A stretch of DNA of 12,747 nucleotides from an uncultured Schaedlerella sp. (GTDB lineage: Bacteria; Bacillota; Clostridia; Lachnospirales; Lachnospiraceae): contig CAKSAJ010000042.1 in the NCBI GenBank assembly GCA_934435195.1, positions 1 through 12,747 of the forward strand, given 5' to 3'. This document shows, piece by piece, positions 1-6,210 of this stretch. The notes under the pieces were generated by a model. It saw nothing but the letters and a program-made list of their open reading frames with translations. It was not told where the DNA came from and did no database searches. Each line of letters begins with the position of its first letter. Within the stretch, counting starts at the first letter, position 1. The position numbers were made by a program, and so were the translations under genes.

Positions 1-18
1 TAGGTCGAGGGCATAACC
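1..18 (+). rRNA. 3' end of 23S rRNA (partial)
   Basis: The window opens with TAGGTCGAGGGCATAACC, which matches the conserved 3' end of Firmicutes 23S rRNA (ACTAATAGGTCGAGGGCNTAACC). Only the last bases are in view. The following 76 bases contain a small GAAG/CTTC stem at about 71-83 and no 5S rRNA before tRNA-Asn. The end is placed by recall of the conserved terminus. Confidence 0.8.
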
Positions 19-94
19 AGAACAGGTGATAGGAGAACAAGATGGATGAAAAAACTTTGTATGCAGTTTTGAAGGTATACTTCAATAAAGATAA

Positions 95-166
95 TCCTCG
101 ATAGCTCAGCGGTAGAGCATTCGGCTGTTAACCGAAGGGTCGTTGGTTCGAACCCAACTCGGGGAG
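95..166 (+). tRNA. tRNA-Asn (GTT)
   Basis: A complete cloverleaf is visible. The acceptor stem TCCTCGA pairs with TCGGGGA with one G-T pair, the anticodon loop CTGTTAA (125-131) carries GTT, and the T arm has GGTTCGAAC. The discriminator is G and CCA is not encoded. It lies 76 bases after the 23S end and before a terminator, so it is probably co-transcribed with the rRNA operon. Confidence 0.95.
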
Positions 167-178
167 CTTAAAAAGAAT

Positions 179-209
179 CCATAGCTGTTTTTTAACTATG
201 GCTTTTTTT
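179..209 (+). terminator. Intrinsic terminator of the rRNA/tRNA-Asn transcript
   Basis: CCATAG (179-184) pairs with CTATGG (196-201) and is followed by a run of seven T (203-209). It lies just after tRNA-Asn and before a new promoter, which fits the end of the rRNA transcript. The six-pair stem is short, so efficiency is uncertain. Confidence 0.65.
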
Positions 210-257
210 ATGAAAGATGATTATCATAAGAAAAGTGAATTTTTTTAAAGAAATCAC

Positions 258-286
258 TTGCAAAAACAAAAAGATTATGGTAATAT
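258..286 (+). promoter_or_regulatory. Promoter of the tRNA-Glu to tRNA-Leu cluster
   Basis: TTGCAA (258-263) and TAATAT (281-286) are separated by exactly 17 bases, a good sigma-A arrangement. It lies between the terminator and tRNA-Glu, so six tRNAs can be expressed independently of the rRNA promoter. Confidence 0.7.
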
Positions 287-324
287 TTATTTCGGTCGCT
301 GATAGAAGTGATAAAAAAGAATTT

Positions 325-396
325 GGCTCCATGGTCAAGCGGTTAAGACATCGCCCTTTCACGGCGGTAACACGGGTTCGATTCCCGTTGGAGTCA
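325..396 (+). tRNA. tRNA-Glu (TTC)
   Basis: The acceptor stem GGCTCCA pairs with TGGAGTC. The anticodon stem TCGCC/GGCGG encloses CTTTCAC with anticodon TTC at 358-360. The T arm is ACGGG TTCGATT CCCGT. The discriminator is A and CCA is not encoded. It is first in the six-tRNA cluster. Confidence 0.95.
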
Positions 397-451
397 TTTG
401 CACAAAGTGCAATTGAATAAAAGGTATATTTGTTCAAAGTATAGGCAATAT

Positions 452-524
452 GCCGATGTGGCTCAATTGGCAGAGCAGCTGATTTGTAATCAGCAGGTTA
501 TCGGTTCGAGTCCGATCATCGGCT
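452..524 (+). tRNA. tRNA-Thr (TGT)
   Basis: The acceptor stem GCCGATG pairs perfectly with CATCGGC. The anticodon stem GCTGA/TCAGC encloses TTTGTAA with anticodon TGT at 485-487. The discriminator is T and CCA is not encoded. This isoacceptor chiefly reads ACA/ACG-type codons and is not the obvious partner of the ACC specifier in the nearby thrS T-box. Confidence 0.95.
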
Positions 525-548
525 TTGTTCCTGAAAGGGACATATAAT

Positions 549-622
549 GGACCTTTAGCTCAGCTGGTTAGAGCAATCGGCTCATAACCGATCGGTCCTG
601 GGTTCGAGTCCCCGAAGGTCCA
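549..622 (+). tRNA. tRNA with CAT anticodon: Ile2 (lysidine) or elongator Met
   Basis: The acceptor stem GGACCTT pairs with AAGGTCC, and the anticodon loop is CTCATAA. It lacks the three G-C pairs at the base of the anticodon stem that mark initiator tRNA. The body and the CTCATAA loop resemble, from memory, the Firmicutes tRNA-Ile2 whose C34 is changed to lysidine by TilS. Elongator Met in bacilli usually has TTCATAC. I favour Ile2, but sequence alone does not settle it. Confidence 0.85.
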
Positions 623-635
623 TTTAATTTAATAA

Positions 636-709
636 GGCCCAGTGGCTCAGTTGGTTAGAGCGCCGCCCTGTCACGGCGGAGGTCGAGAGTTCGAGTCTCT
701 TCTGGGTCG
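636..709 (+). tRNA. tRNA-Asp (GTC)
   Basis: The acceptor stem GGCCCAG pairs with CTGGGTC. The anticodon stem CCGCC/GGCGG encloses CTGTCAC with anticodon GTC at 670-672. The discriminator is G, an aspartate identity base, and CCA is not encoded. It starts 13 bases after the preceding tRNA. Confidence 0.95.
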
Positions 710-770
710 TTCGCACTGAACACTTAATGAAGCATAGCTGAATTTGGTGAGAAAGTGCATAGTGTGGTAT

Positions 771-843
771 GGGATCTTAGCTCAGCTGGGAGAGCATCTG
801 CCTTACAAGCAGAGGGTCACAGGTTCGAGCCCTGTAGGTCCCA
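771..843 (+). tRNA. tRNA-Val (TAC)
   Basis: The acceptor stem GGGATCT pairs with AGGTCCC with one G-T pair. The anticodon stem TCTGC/GCAGA encloses CTTACAA with anticodon TAC at 804-806. The discriminator is A and CCA is not encoded. A 61-base spacer separates it from tRNA-Asp, the widest gap in the second cluster. Confidence 0.95.
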
Positions 844-855
844 TATATATAGTGC

Positions 856-939
856 GCGCGTGTGGCGGAATAGGCAGACGCAAGGGACTTAAAATCCCTC
901 GGGAGCGATCCCGTGCCGGTTCAAGTCCGGCCACGCGCA
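856..939 (+). tRNA. tRNA-Leu (TAA)
   Basis: This is a class II tRNA of 84 bases. The acceptor stem GCGCGTG pairs with CACGCGC and the anticodon stem AGGGA/TCCCT encloses CTTAAAA with anticodon TAA at 890-892. The long variable arm CGGGAGCGATCCCG forms its own hairpin. CCA is not encoded. It is last in the cluster and is followed by a strong terminator. Confidence 0.95.
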
Positions 940-948
940 TTATATTAG

Positions 949-977
949 AAGACTTAAGCATTAGCTTAAGTCTTTTT
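949..977 (+). terminator. Intrinsic terminator of the tRNA cluster
   Basis: AGACTTAAGC (950-959) pairs perfectly with GCTTAAGTCT (964-973) across an ATTA loop, followed by TTTT. The ten-pair stem and the position ten bases after tRNA-Leu make this a confident terminator. Confidence 0.85.
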
Positions 978-1022
978 ACATTTTATAAGACATTAGATTA
1001 AATATTACAGGAGGATAATGGC

Positions 1023-1253
1023 ATGAGAAGAATGGAATTTACTATGGATAGACCAGGATTGGTTGAGATTGGACAAGAAGTAAATGTAATTGAAGGAAAA
1101 TTACCTAGTTCATATTATTATACAATCGAACATGCAATTGCAATGAGCGGTAATTATCGAAGTTATGAAAGATTAAAAACACGTCATGGTAAAGTGGTAG
1201 ATATCCAAATGGGCTTGGAAGCAAACAGTGTTATTTTAGAATTTGATGAGTAA
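1023..1253 (+). CDS. Small conserved-looking protein of unknown function (76 aa)
   Basis: This 76-residue ORF has a strong ribosome binding site (AGGAGG, 1009-1014) eight bases before the ATG. An ATG at 1018 is out of frame and stops after two codons, so 1023 is the start. The protein is soluble, with no signal peptide or membrane segment. Its N-terminal half (GLVEIGQEVNVIEGKLP) and C-terminal half (GKVVDIQMGLEANSVILEFDE) look like short beta strands around a Tyr-rich middle (SSYYYTIEH at about 29-37). I do not recognise the family. Its size and position resemble small Veg-like proteins of Firmicutes, but the Veg core motifs are absent. No convincing separate promoter is visible between the tRNA terminator and the gene, so weak read-through may contribute. 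It ends 75 bases before the thrS promoter. Confidence 0.8.
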   Translation: MRRMEFTMDRPGLVEIGQEVNVIEGKLPSSYYYTIEHAIAMSGNYRSYERLKTRHGKVVDIQMGLEANSVILEFDE

Positions 1254-1328
1254 AAAGTTATAGTGAAGAATAAAAAGATTCAATAATATTTTAGACGAAA
1301 AATAGATGAAAAAATTGAAGAAATTGAG

Positions 1329-1356
1329 TTGACAAAGTTTATTTGAATGCTATAAT
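1329..1356 (+). promoter_or_regulatory. Promoter of the thrS T-box transcript
   Basis: Both hexamers are perfect consensus: TTGACA at 1329-1334 and TATAAT at 1351-1356, with a 16-base spacer. Transcription should start near 1363, immediately before the T-box leader. Confidence 0.85.
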
Positions 1357-1362
1357 GAGGGT

Positions 1363-1636
1363 CAGAAGATAACACGATGACGAGACGAGTAGAATGTGGA
1401 ACGTTTCAGAGAGAGATGAATATGCTGGAATCATCTTAACGGGAATCATTTGAAGACTACCTCCGAGTGGCCCTAATCCGGTCCGGTGATTCCGTTATAA
1501 TCATGAATGAAGTGGTTTTAGATAACAGCGTAATTGTTATCATCTTGAAAACAAAAAGGGTGGAACCGCGGATATAAAAGTAATCAGACTTTATCCGTCC
1601 CTTGCATGTAAGTGCAGGGACAGATAAAGTTTTTTC
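1363..1636 (+). promoter_or_regulatory. T-box riboswitch leader of thrS
   Basis: The leader has the canonical T-box landmarks in order: GAGTAG and AGAGAG elements of Stem I, the distal GATG/CATC loop region at about 1416-1437, a putative Thr specifier ACC at 1459-1461 in the context GAAGACTACCTCCGAG, and the invariant T-box AGGGTGGAACCGCG at 1557-1570. A terminator hairpin follows. In this family uncharged tRNA pairs with the specifier and, through its CCA end, with the antiterminator bulge, which lets RNA polymerase continue into thrS. The specifier assignment rests on position and on the threonine identity of the downstream gene. The whole-element call is very secure; the exact 5' end is inferred from the promoter. 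Confidence 0.93.
1588..1636 (+). terminator. T-box regulated terminator
   Basis: A long stem runs from ACTTTATC (1588-1595) through GTCCCT and GCA to the matching TGC, GGGAC and GATAAAGT (to 1630), followed by TTTTTT. It overlaps sequence needed by the antiterminator, as expected for a transcription-control T-box. Confidence 0.88.
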
Positions 1637-1719
1637 TATTTTTAAAGAAAAAGTTTTTATAATATGTAAAATCCCTGTATTAAATGCTTGAAGTGAATAT
1701 CAAAACAGGAGGAAGAATG

Positions 1720-3672
1720 ATGATTATTACATTAAAAGATGGATCAAAAAAAGAGTATTCAGAAGCAAAAACAGTAATTGATGTTGCATACGATATTAGC
1801 GAAGGTCTTGCAAGAGCAGCATGTGCCGGAGAAGTAGATGGTGAAGTTGTAGACCTTAGAACAGTTTTGGATAAAGACTGTGAGCTTAATATTCTTACAG
1901 CAAGAGATGAGAAAGGTTTAGCTGCACTTCGTCATACAGCATCACATGTAATGGCAGAGGCTGTACAGAACCTTTATCCAAATGCAAAAGTTGCAATTGG
2001 ACCATCAATTGATACAGGATTCTATTATGATTTTGAATGTCAGTCATTTACAAGAGATGATTTGGATGCAATTGAAAAAGAGATGAAGAAAATCATCAAA
2101 AAAGGTGCTAAGATTGAAAGATTTACAAAATCAAGAGAAGAAGCAATCGCATTTTTCAAGGAGAAAAATGAACCTTATAAAGTTGAGTTGATTGAAGATC
2201 TTCCAGAAGATGCTGAAATTTCTTTCTATTCACAGGGAGATTGGGTAGATCTTTGTGCAGGACCTCATTTGATGAGTACAAAGGGTGTGAAAGCATTTAA
2301 ATTGTTATCATCTTCAGGAGCTTACTGGAGAGGTGATGAGAAGAAACCAATGCTGACACGTATTTATGGTACAGCTTACGCTACAAAAGACGAACTCAAA
2401 GAGCATTTAACACAGTTAGAGGAAGCAAAAAAACGTGATCATAATAAACTCGGACGCGAGATGAAATTATTTACAACAGTAGATGTAATCGGTCAGGGAC
2501 TTCCGCTTATTATGCCAAATGGTGTTATCATTATGCAGGAGTTACAGCGTTGGATTGAGGATGAAGAAAGCAGACGTGGATATGTTCGTACTAAGACACC
2601 ATTGATGGCTAAGAACGACCTCTACAAGATTTCAGGACACTGGGATCACTATAAAGATGGAATGTTCGTATTAGGTGATGAAGAGAAAGATAAAGAAGTA
2701 TTTGCCCTTCGTCCAATGACATGCCCATTCCAGTATTATGTATACAAAGCAGAACAGCACAGCTATCGTGACCTGCCATTGCGTTACGGCGAGACATCTA
2801 CATTATTCCGTAATGAAGATTCCGGAGAAATGCATGGTCTGACTCGTGTTCGTCAGTTTACAATTTCAGAGGGACATTTGGTTGTAAGACCTGACCAGAT
2901 GGTAAAGGAGTTCAAGGATTGTATTGCATTAGCTCAGTATTGTCTGCAGGTACTTGGTGTAGAAGAAGATGTAACATATCATCTTTCAAAATGGGATCCT
3001 TCAAATAAAGAAAAATATATTGGTGAACCAGAAGTTTGGGAAGAAACAGAAGGTCATATTCGTACAATGCTTCAGGAACTCAATATTCCATTCGTAGAAG
3101 ATGTCGGAGAGGCAGCATTCTATGGACCAAAGGTAGATATTAATGCAAAGAATGTATACGGAAAAGAAGATACAATGATCACAATCCAGTGGGATGCATT
3201 ACTTGCAGAACAGTTTGATATGTATTATATCGATGAAAATGGTGAGAAGAAACGTCCATGCATCATTCATCGTACATCTATCGGATGCTATGAAAGAACA
3301 CTGGCATGGCTGATTGAGAAATATGCAGGTATGTTCCCTACATGGTTATGTCCGGAACAGGTTCGTGTAATTCCTATTTCAGATAAATATCATGACTATG
3401 CAGCAAAAGTCGAAGCAGAACTCAAAGCGAATAACATCCGTTGCTCTGTTGATCAGCGTTCAGAAAAGATGGGATATAAGATTCGCGAAGCTCGTCTGAA
3501 CAGAGTTCCATACATGCTGATTGTTGGAGCAAAAGAAGAGGAAGAGCAGAAAGTTTCTGTAAGAAGCAGATATCTCGGAGATGAAGGCGCGAAAGAGTTG
3601 AATGTATTTATCGATGCAATCAAAGATGAGATTCAGAAAAAGACAATTCGTAAGATTGAAGTAGAGGACTAA
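1720..3672 (+). CDS. thrS: Threonyl-tRNA synthetase
   Basis: This class II synthetase of 650 residues charges tRNA-Thr in the cytoplasm. It begins with a TGS domain (about 1-62). The editing domain follows with its zinc-type motif HTASH (H72, H76) and CAGPH (C179, H183). The catalytic core has RPMTCP with zinc ligand C335, motif 2 around TLFRNEDSGEMHGLTRVRQF, zinc ligands H386 (SEGHLV) and H517 (IIHRTS), and motif 3 GCYERTLAWLIEKY. The anticodon-binding domain fills roughly the last 100 residues. The zinc-ligand spacing matches the bacterial family. An upstream in-frame ATG at 1684 lacks a binding site; AGGAGG at 1707-1712 sits seven bases before 1720 and four before an adjacent ATG at 1717, so I prefer 1720. 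Expression is controlled by the T-box leader. The gene ends nine bases before a giant hairpin repeat. Confidence 0.98.
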   Translation: MIITLKDGSKKEYSEAKTVIDVAYDISEGLARAACAGEVDGEVVDLRTVLDKDCELNILTARDEKGLAALRHTASHVMAEAVQNLYPNAKVAIGPSIDTGFYYDFECQSFTRDDLDAIEKEMKKIIKKGAKIERFTKSREEAIAFFKEKNEPYKVELIEDLPEDAEISFYSQGDWVDLCAGPHLMSTKGVKAFKLLSSSGAYWRGDEKKPMLTRIYGTAYATKDELKEHLTQLEEAKKRDHNKLGREMKLFTTVDVIGQGLPLIMPNGVIIMQELQRWIEDEESRRGYVRTKTPLMAKNDLYKISGHWDHYKDGMFVLGDEEKDKEVFALRPMTCPFQYYVYKAEQHSYRDLPLRYGETSTLFRNEDSGEMHGLTRVRQFTISEGHLVVRPDQMVKEFKDCIALAQYCLQVLGVEEDVTYHLSKWDPSNKEKYIGEPEVWEETEGHIRTMLQELNIPFVEDVGEAAFYGPKVDINAKNVYGKEDTMITIQWDALLAEQFDMYYIDENGEKKRPCIIHRTSIGCYERTLAWLIEKYAGMFPTWLCPEQVRVIPISDKYHDYAAKVEAELKANNIRCSVDQRSEKMGYKIREARLNRVPYMLIVGAKEEEEQKVSVRSRYLGDEGAKELNVFIDAIKDEIQKKTIRKIEVED

Positions 3673-3680
3673 GTTGCTGT

Positions 3681-3951
3681 TTAATTCATTAGATGGTGAT
3701 ACGGTTTTATAAGAAACATCGGATATGAATTTCTGTTCAGACTCCGTCAGCGGGAAATACTAGAAGACCAGAATTATTACGAAAAACAGAGCTTAGAAAC
3801 CAGCAACTCGGGCTATGCCCTCAAACAGCAAGTTTCTAAGCTCTAACGTAAAATTCTGGTCTTTAAGTATTTCCAATCGCTTTCTCCGTATTCACTGAAA
3901 TTCATATCCGATGTTTTCTAACAGTACGTTATCGCATATTTGATGAATTAA
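3681..3951 (+). repeat. Hairpin A: giant imperfect inverted repeat
   Basis: Five perfectly complementary blocks lie in order on the two arms: 3681-3689 with 3943-3951 (9 pairs), 3717-3733 with 3897-3913 (17), 3753-3761 with 3866-3874 (9), 3764-3775 with 3852-3863 (12) and 3788-3800 with 3832-3844 (13). Internal loops of similar length on the two sides separate them. The apical loop contains a small GGGC/GCCC hairpin at 3810-3820. It may also end thrS transcription, but there is no classical U-run after it. Confidence 0.9.
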
Positions 3952-3980
3952 AGAGCTAAGCTTTGTTTGGTAGGTGTTGT

Positions 3981-4493
3981 GGATATAATTTTAGTGGAGA
4001 TATCTGCGATGACGGATTTTCGGAGATTGAAGATGCAGAATTTTAATGGGAGAGTATCCGCAAGGCATAGAAAGAGCAGGTTGATGTAGAATTTTGCTGG
4101 GAGGTATCTGCAAGTTATAGAAAGAGCAAGTTGTGGATGCATAATTTCAATGAGAAGCATCCGCAGGGCATAGAAAACGTGGGATGCAGATGAAGTATTT
4201 GCGAAGGTAGTATCCTCAAGTCCCAGAAAAGGCAAGATGTAGATGCAATTGTACATGACAGACAGGCTGAAAAGCATCTGCAAGTCATGAAAAGAGAAAG
4301 ATGTAGATACATTGGTCTAAAAAAGAGCATCCGCAACAATGAATATCAAGGTATTGCAGATACAACAGTTGCCACAAAGGCATCTGCAACGGCGAATATT
4401 AAGCCAGTGCAGATACAACGGTTGCCACAAAGATATCTGCAACAATGAATAAGTGAGATGTACAGATACATGAGGTGCCAGAAAAGTGAATCT
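3981..4493 (+). repeat. Tandem array of about ten short stem-loop units
   Basis: Units recur roughly every 50-65 bases, each opening with a GATGCAG- or GCAGATA-like segment and closing with a GCATCTGCAA-like segment after a loop of about 15-30 bases. The clearest are 4355-4388 (TGCAGAT/ATCTGCA) and 4408-4441 (TGCAGATA/TATCTGCA, eight perfect pairs). Other units keep pairing through G-T changes, for example GATGC with GTATC. Linkers share words such as CATAGAAAGAGCA and CAATGAATA. Conserved pairing with drifting sequence suggests the fold matters. Confidence 0.75.
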
Positions 4494-4500
4494 TTCTGTT

Positions 4501-4646
4501 CACCCGATCTATTTCAACCATGGTACACCAAAAAGCAAGAAAAGACTATGCACTCCAGCGAATCGGAGTCGGGCTTGCCCGACGAAGCTGAGCAGGAGTG
4601 CATAGTCTTTTTCTTGCTTTTCGCTATGATACCGTATCAATGGGTG
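4501..4646 (+). repeat. Hairpin B: long near-perfect inverted repeat with T-run
   Basis: Bases 4532-4556 pair with 4595-4620 with only a one-base bulge. The outer edge CACCC (4501-4505) matches GGGTG (4642-4646). The loop contains a perfect 7-bp hairpin GTCGGGC/GCCCGAC (4568-4583). The stem is A-rich on the left and T-rich on the right, so it could act as a terminator in either direction, though the T-run lies inside the stem. Confidence 0.88.
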
Positions 4647-4759
4647 TAAATTGATGTCACAATAACATTTCATGTAAAAAATAATTTCAAAAAATTTCTA
4701 AAATAATGTCCGATTTTATCTCTCTTTTACAATTATTTTGCAAAATGGCGGTCATGTGT

Positions 4760-4787
4760 TTTACAATGCTCGTTTATATTTTATTAT
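4760..4787 (+). promoter_or_regulatory. Putative promoter of the small membrane protein gene
   Basis: TTTACA (4760-4765) and TATTAT (4782-4787) are 16 bases apart, followed closely by the GGAGG of the gene at 4807. The implied leader is very short. It is placed by motif only, in an A/T-rich stretch where chance matches are likely. Confidence 0.4.
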
Positions 4788-4806
4788 GTATAGATTGGAG
4801 GAGTTT

Positions 4807-5046
4807 ATGAATAAAGACAATAGTATTCAGAATAAACAATCAAAAAAGGAAACTAGTCCAGACAACAGCGGAAGCTGGATTGCTATTGGACTATGCTTAG
4901 GTATAGTTATTGGGCTTCTAACAGATGATATGGGACTTGGAATATGTCTGGGGGTTATGATGGGGGTGAGCATCGGCCCTGCAATTGATGCACTGAGAAA
5001 AAATAAAAAATCACGGGAGCATAGGGACGATGATGAGAAAGAATAA
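4807..5046 (+). CDS. Small glycine-rich membrane protein (79 aa)
   Basis: The chosen ATG has GGAGG at 4797-4801, five bases upstream; an upstream in-frame ATG at 4738 lacks one. The N-terminus is polar (NKDNSIQNKQSKKETSPDNS). It is followed by a hydrophobic Gly-rich stretch at about residues 21-61 with GxxxG-like spacing (IGLCLGIVIGLL, GICLGVMMGVSIG), enough for two short helices separated by a TDDMG turn. The tail is charged (DALRKNKKSREHRDDDEKE). This resembles glycine-zipper membrane proteins common in clostridia. I do not know its function. Its end overlaps the start of the decayed 4Fe-4S protein gene by 17 bases, implying a former translationally coupled pair. Confidence 0.75.
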   Translation: MNKDNSIQNKQSKKETSPDNSGSWIAIGLCLGIVIGLLTDDMGLGICLGVMMGVSIGPAIDALRKNKKSREHRDDDEKE

Positions 5047-5334
5047 TGTGTTTCGCAAATATGTACCATCGCTTCTGTTATTTTTGTTATTTGAGATAGT
5101 AGCAATCACGTTGTTGATTGCTAAGAATAACCTATTTTATCTGTTGAATTTCAGCCACATCGGAGGTTGTCTTGCGTTGGGGACAGCACTATTTACTGCC
5201 GGAAAACGCTATGCCTGCGGGTCTGCCCCATGAACGTGGAAGTCAACAAGGAATTCTACAAGCAGAGGAACAGGACGGAGTGCATTCTCTGCTATGAGTG
5301 TACAAAAGCTTGCCCTAAAAAGGCGCTGCATTAA
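5030..5334 (+). pseudogene. Remnant of a 4Fe-4S-binding membrane protein gene (internal deletion and frameshift)
   Basis: The first frame starts at 5030 (MMRKNNVFRKYVPSLLLFLL) and encodes one or two hydrophobic helices over about 60 residues, stopping at 5233. A second frame, overlapping from about 5212 and running to TAA at 5332-5334, encodes LRVCPMNVEV followed by CILCYECTKACPKK, the typical 4Fe-4S cysteine pattern. In intact clostridial relatives, as I recall them, the same N-terminus leads through several membrane helices of about 200 residues to two ferredoxin-type motifs ending in ECVKACPKKAL. Here that middle is missing and the two ends lie in different frames, so no electron-carrying protein can be made. 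The start overlaps the preceding gene by 17 bases. A functional short protein of 67 residues cannot be excluded but is unlikely. Confidence 0.75.
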
Positions 5335-5429
5335 AATAAAACTGAGGTGCAGCTATGAGGATATAAAAACCTTGAGTAGAATGGATTTTTTATGTGTTAA
5401 TTATTGCTAAATTGAAGTCAAGTTCCTGT

Positions 5430-5458
5430 TTACAATAGTTTCAAATTACGATAAAATA
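5430..5458 (+). promoter_or_regulatory. Putative promoter of the GntR-type regulator gene
   Basis: TTTACA (5430-5435) and TAAAAT (5453-5458) are spaced by 17 bases and lie about 70 bases before the regulator start. The surrounding 5335-5526 holds no gene and is strongly A/T-rich, so this is a motif-based suggestion. Confidence 0.45.
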
Positions 5459-5526
5459 TCCTATTAAGAGTATAAAGTTTATAAAATAATAATTACAGAG
5501 ATATTTATTAGAACAGGAGAAATAAA

Positions 5527-6171
5527 ATGCTTGGGCTTAAACCGATTAAAACACTACCTATTCGTGAGAAAATCGCAGCAACATTGCGAGAGGCAATTTT
5601 GTCCCGGAAGATTCCGGCAGGAGAGATTCTGACATTGGAAAGTACAGCACAGGAACTTGGTGTATCCATCACACCAGTACGAGAAGCCTTTCAGATTCTT
5701 GCAAGAGATGGTCTTTTGGAACTGAAACAGAATAAAAGAGCAGTAGTTGTAGGAGTGACAGAAAAAACAATCCAGGAACATTTCCAAATACGAGCAGCAT
5801 TAGAGAGTGAGGCCTGTGTTCTCTGCTGTAAGAACAAAATTGATCTTAAAAGAATCAATCAGATTCTTAAAGTTTCCAGAGAAGTGATTGAGGATGGCGA
5901 TTACGATAGTTATGCCAGTCTGAACCAGACACTTCACATGGAACTATGGCTTGCAGCTGGAAATGACAAACTTCAAAATATGTTATCAGAGCTATGGAAT
6001 GGACTTTCCAGAGGAATGAAGATGAAGGAAGAGGAACATGTACGCAAATCACTTAAAGAACATGAAGAGATTGTCGAGTGTATCCGTAGCGGAAATGAAG
6101 TAGAATGCTATCTTAAAATGCATGCTCATATCGAAGAAAGCTGTAAAAATTTTCTTCTTCAACACGCTTGA
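5527..6171 (+). CDS. GntR-family transcriptional regulator, FCD (FadR-like) subfamily
   Basis: This 214-residue protein has an N-terminal winged helix-turn-helix (about 8-75) with the family signature TPVREAFQILARDGLLEL at 49-66. An all-helical FCD ligand domain follows (about 78-210). Likely metal-site residues are N133 and H137 (NQTLH), H179 (KEHEEI) and H201 (MHAHIEES); Asn replaces the more usual Asp at the first position. FCD proteins bind small organic acids, amino acids or sugar acids and usually repress the adjacent transport or catabolic operon. The start has AGGAGA (about 5515-5520) at good distance. The gene lies 145 bases before the permease and hydrolase genes in the same direction, which are its likely targets; the ligand cannot be deduced. 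Confidence 0.92.
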   Translation: MLGLKPIKTLPIREKIAATLREAILSRKIPAGEILTLESTAQELGVSITPVREAFQILARDGLLELKQNKRAVVVGVTEKTIQEHFQIRAALESEACVLCCKNKIDLKRINQILKVSREVIEDGDYDSYASLNQTLHMELWLAAGNDKLQNMLSELWNGLSRGMKMKEEEHVRKSLKEHEEIVECIRSGNEVECYLKMHAHIEESCKNFLLQHA

Positions 6172-6206
6172 TTGGTAAAAATGAATAAAAATCAAGCGTT
6201 GATTTT
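6164..6206 (+). repeat. Two overlapping inverted repeats after the regulator gene
   Basis: ACGCTTGAT (6164-6172, spanning the stop codon) is perfectly complementary to ATCAAGCGT (6191-6199). AAAATCAA (6188-6195) is perfectly complementary to TTGATTTT (6199-6206). The two hairpins share bases and are mutually exclusive. This could be a weak terminator, an alternating RNA switch or protein-binding half-sites. Confidence 0.55.
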
Positions 6207-6210
6207 AAGC

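Larger units (their letters stand above)
3681..4670 (+). repeat. Long structured intergenic repeat element, copy 1 (full length)
   Basis: This stretch of about 990 bases holds no credible gene. It has three parts: a 271-bp imperfect hairpin (3681-3951), an array of about ten short stem-loops (3981-4493) and a second long hairpin (4501-4646). From 3831 to 4670 it aligns closely with 9668-10314, which defines a dispersed repeat; the shared sequence ends after AACATTT in both copies. It starts nine bases after the thrS stop. No transposase, terminal repeat or target duplication is visible. It may be a non-autonomous element or encode a structured RNA. Apparent ORFs in it, for example 4458-4649 and several on the minus strand, follow the hairpin symmetry and lack binding sites. 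Confidence 0.85.

Noticed and set aside
549..622. Initiator tRNA-fMet
   Set aside because: The anticodon is CAT, but the anticodon stem lacks the three consecutive G-C pairs required for initiators and the first acceptor pair is a normal G-C.
1684..1719. Upstream ATG starts for thrS
   Set aside because: ATG at 1684 has no Shine-Dalgarno and would place AGGAGG inside the coding region. ATG at 1717 is only four bases from AGGAGG, whereas 1720 has seven.
3981..4493. CRISPR array
   Set aside because: The repeated words are short, degenerate and part of stem-loops. Spacing is irregular, linkers are themselves repeated rather than unique, and no cas gene is present.
3948..4649. Several ORFs on both strands in repeat copy 1
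   Set aside because: They lack ribosome binding sites, follow the repeat and hairpin symmetry and resemble no protein; the same applies to 9986-10284 in copy 2.
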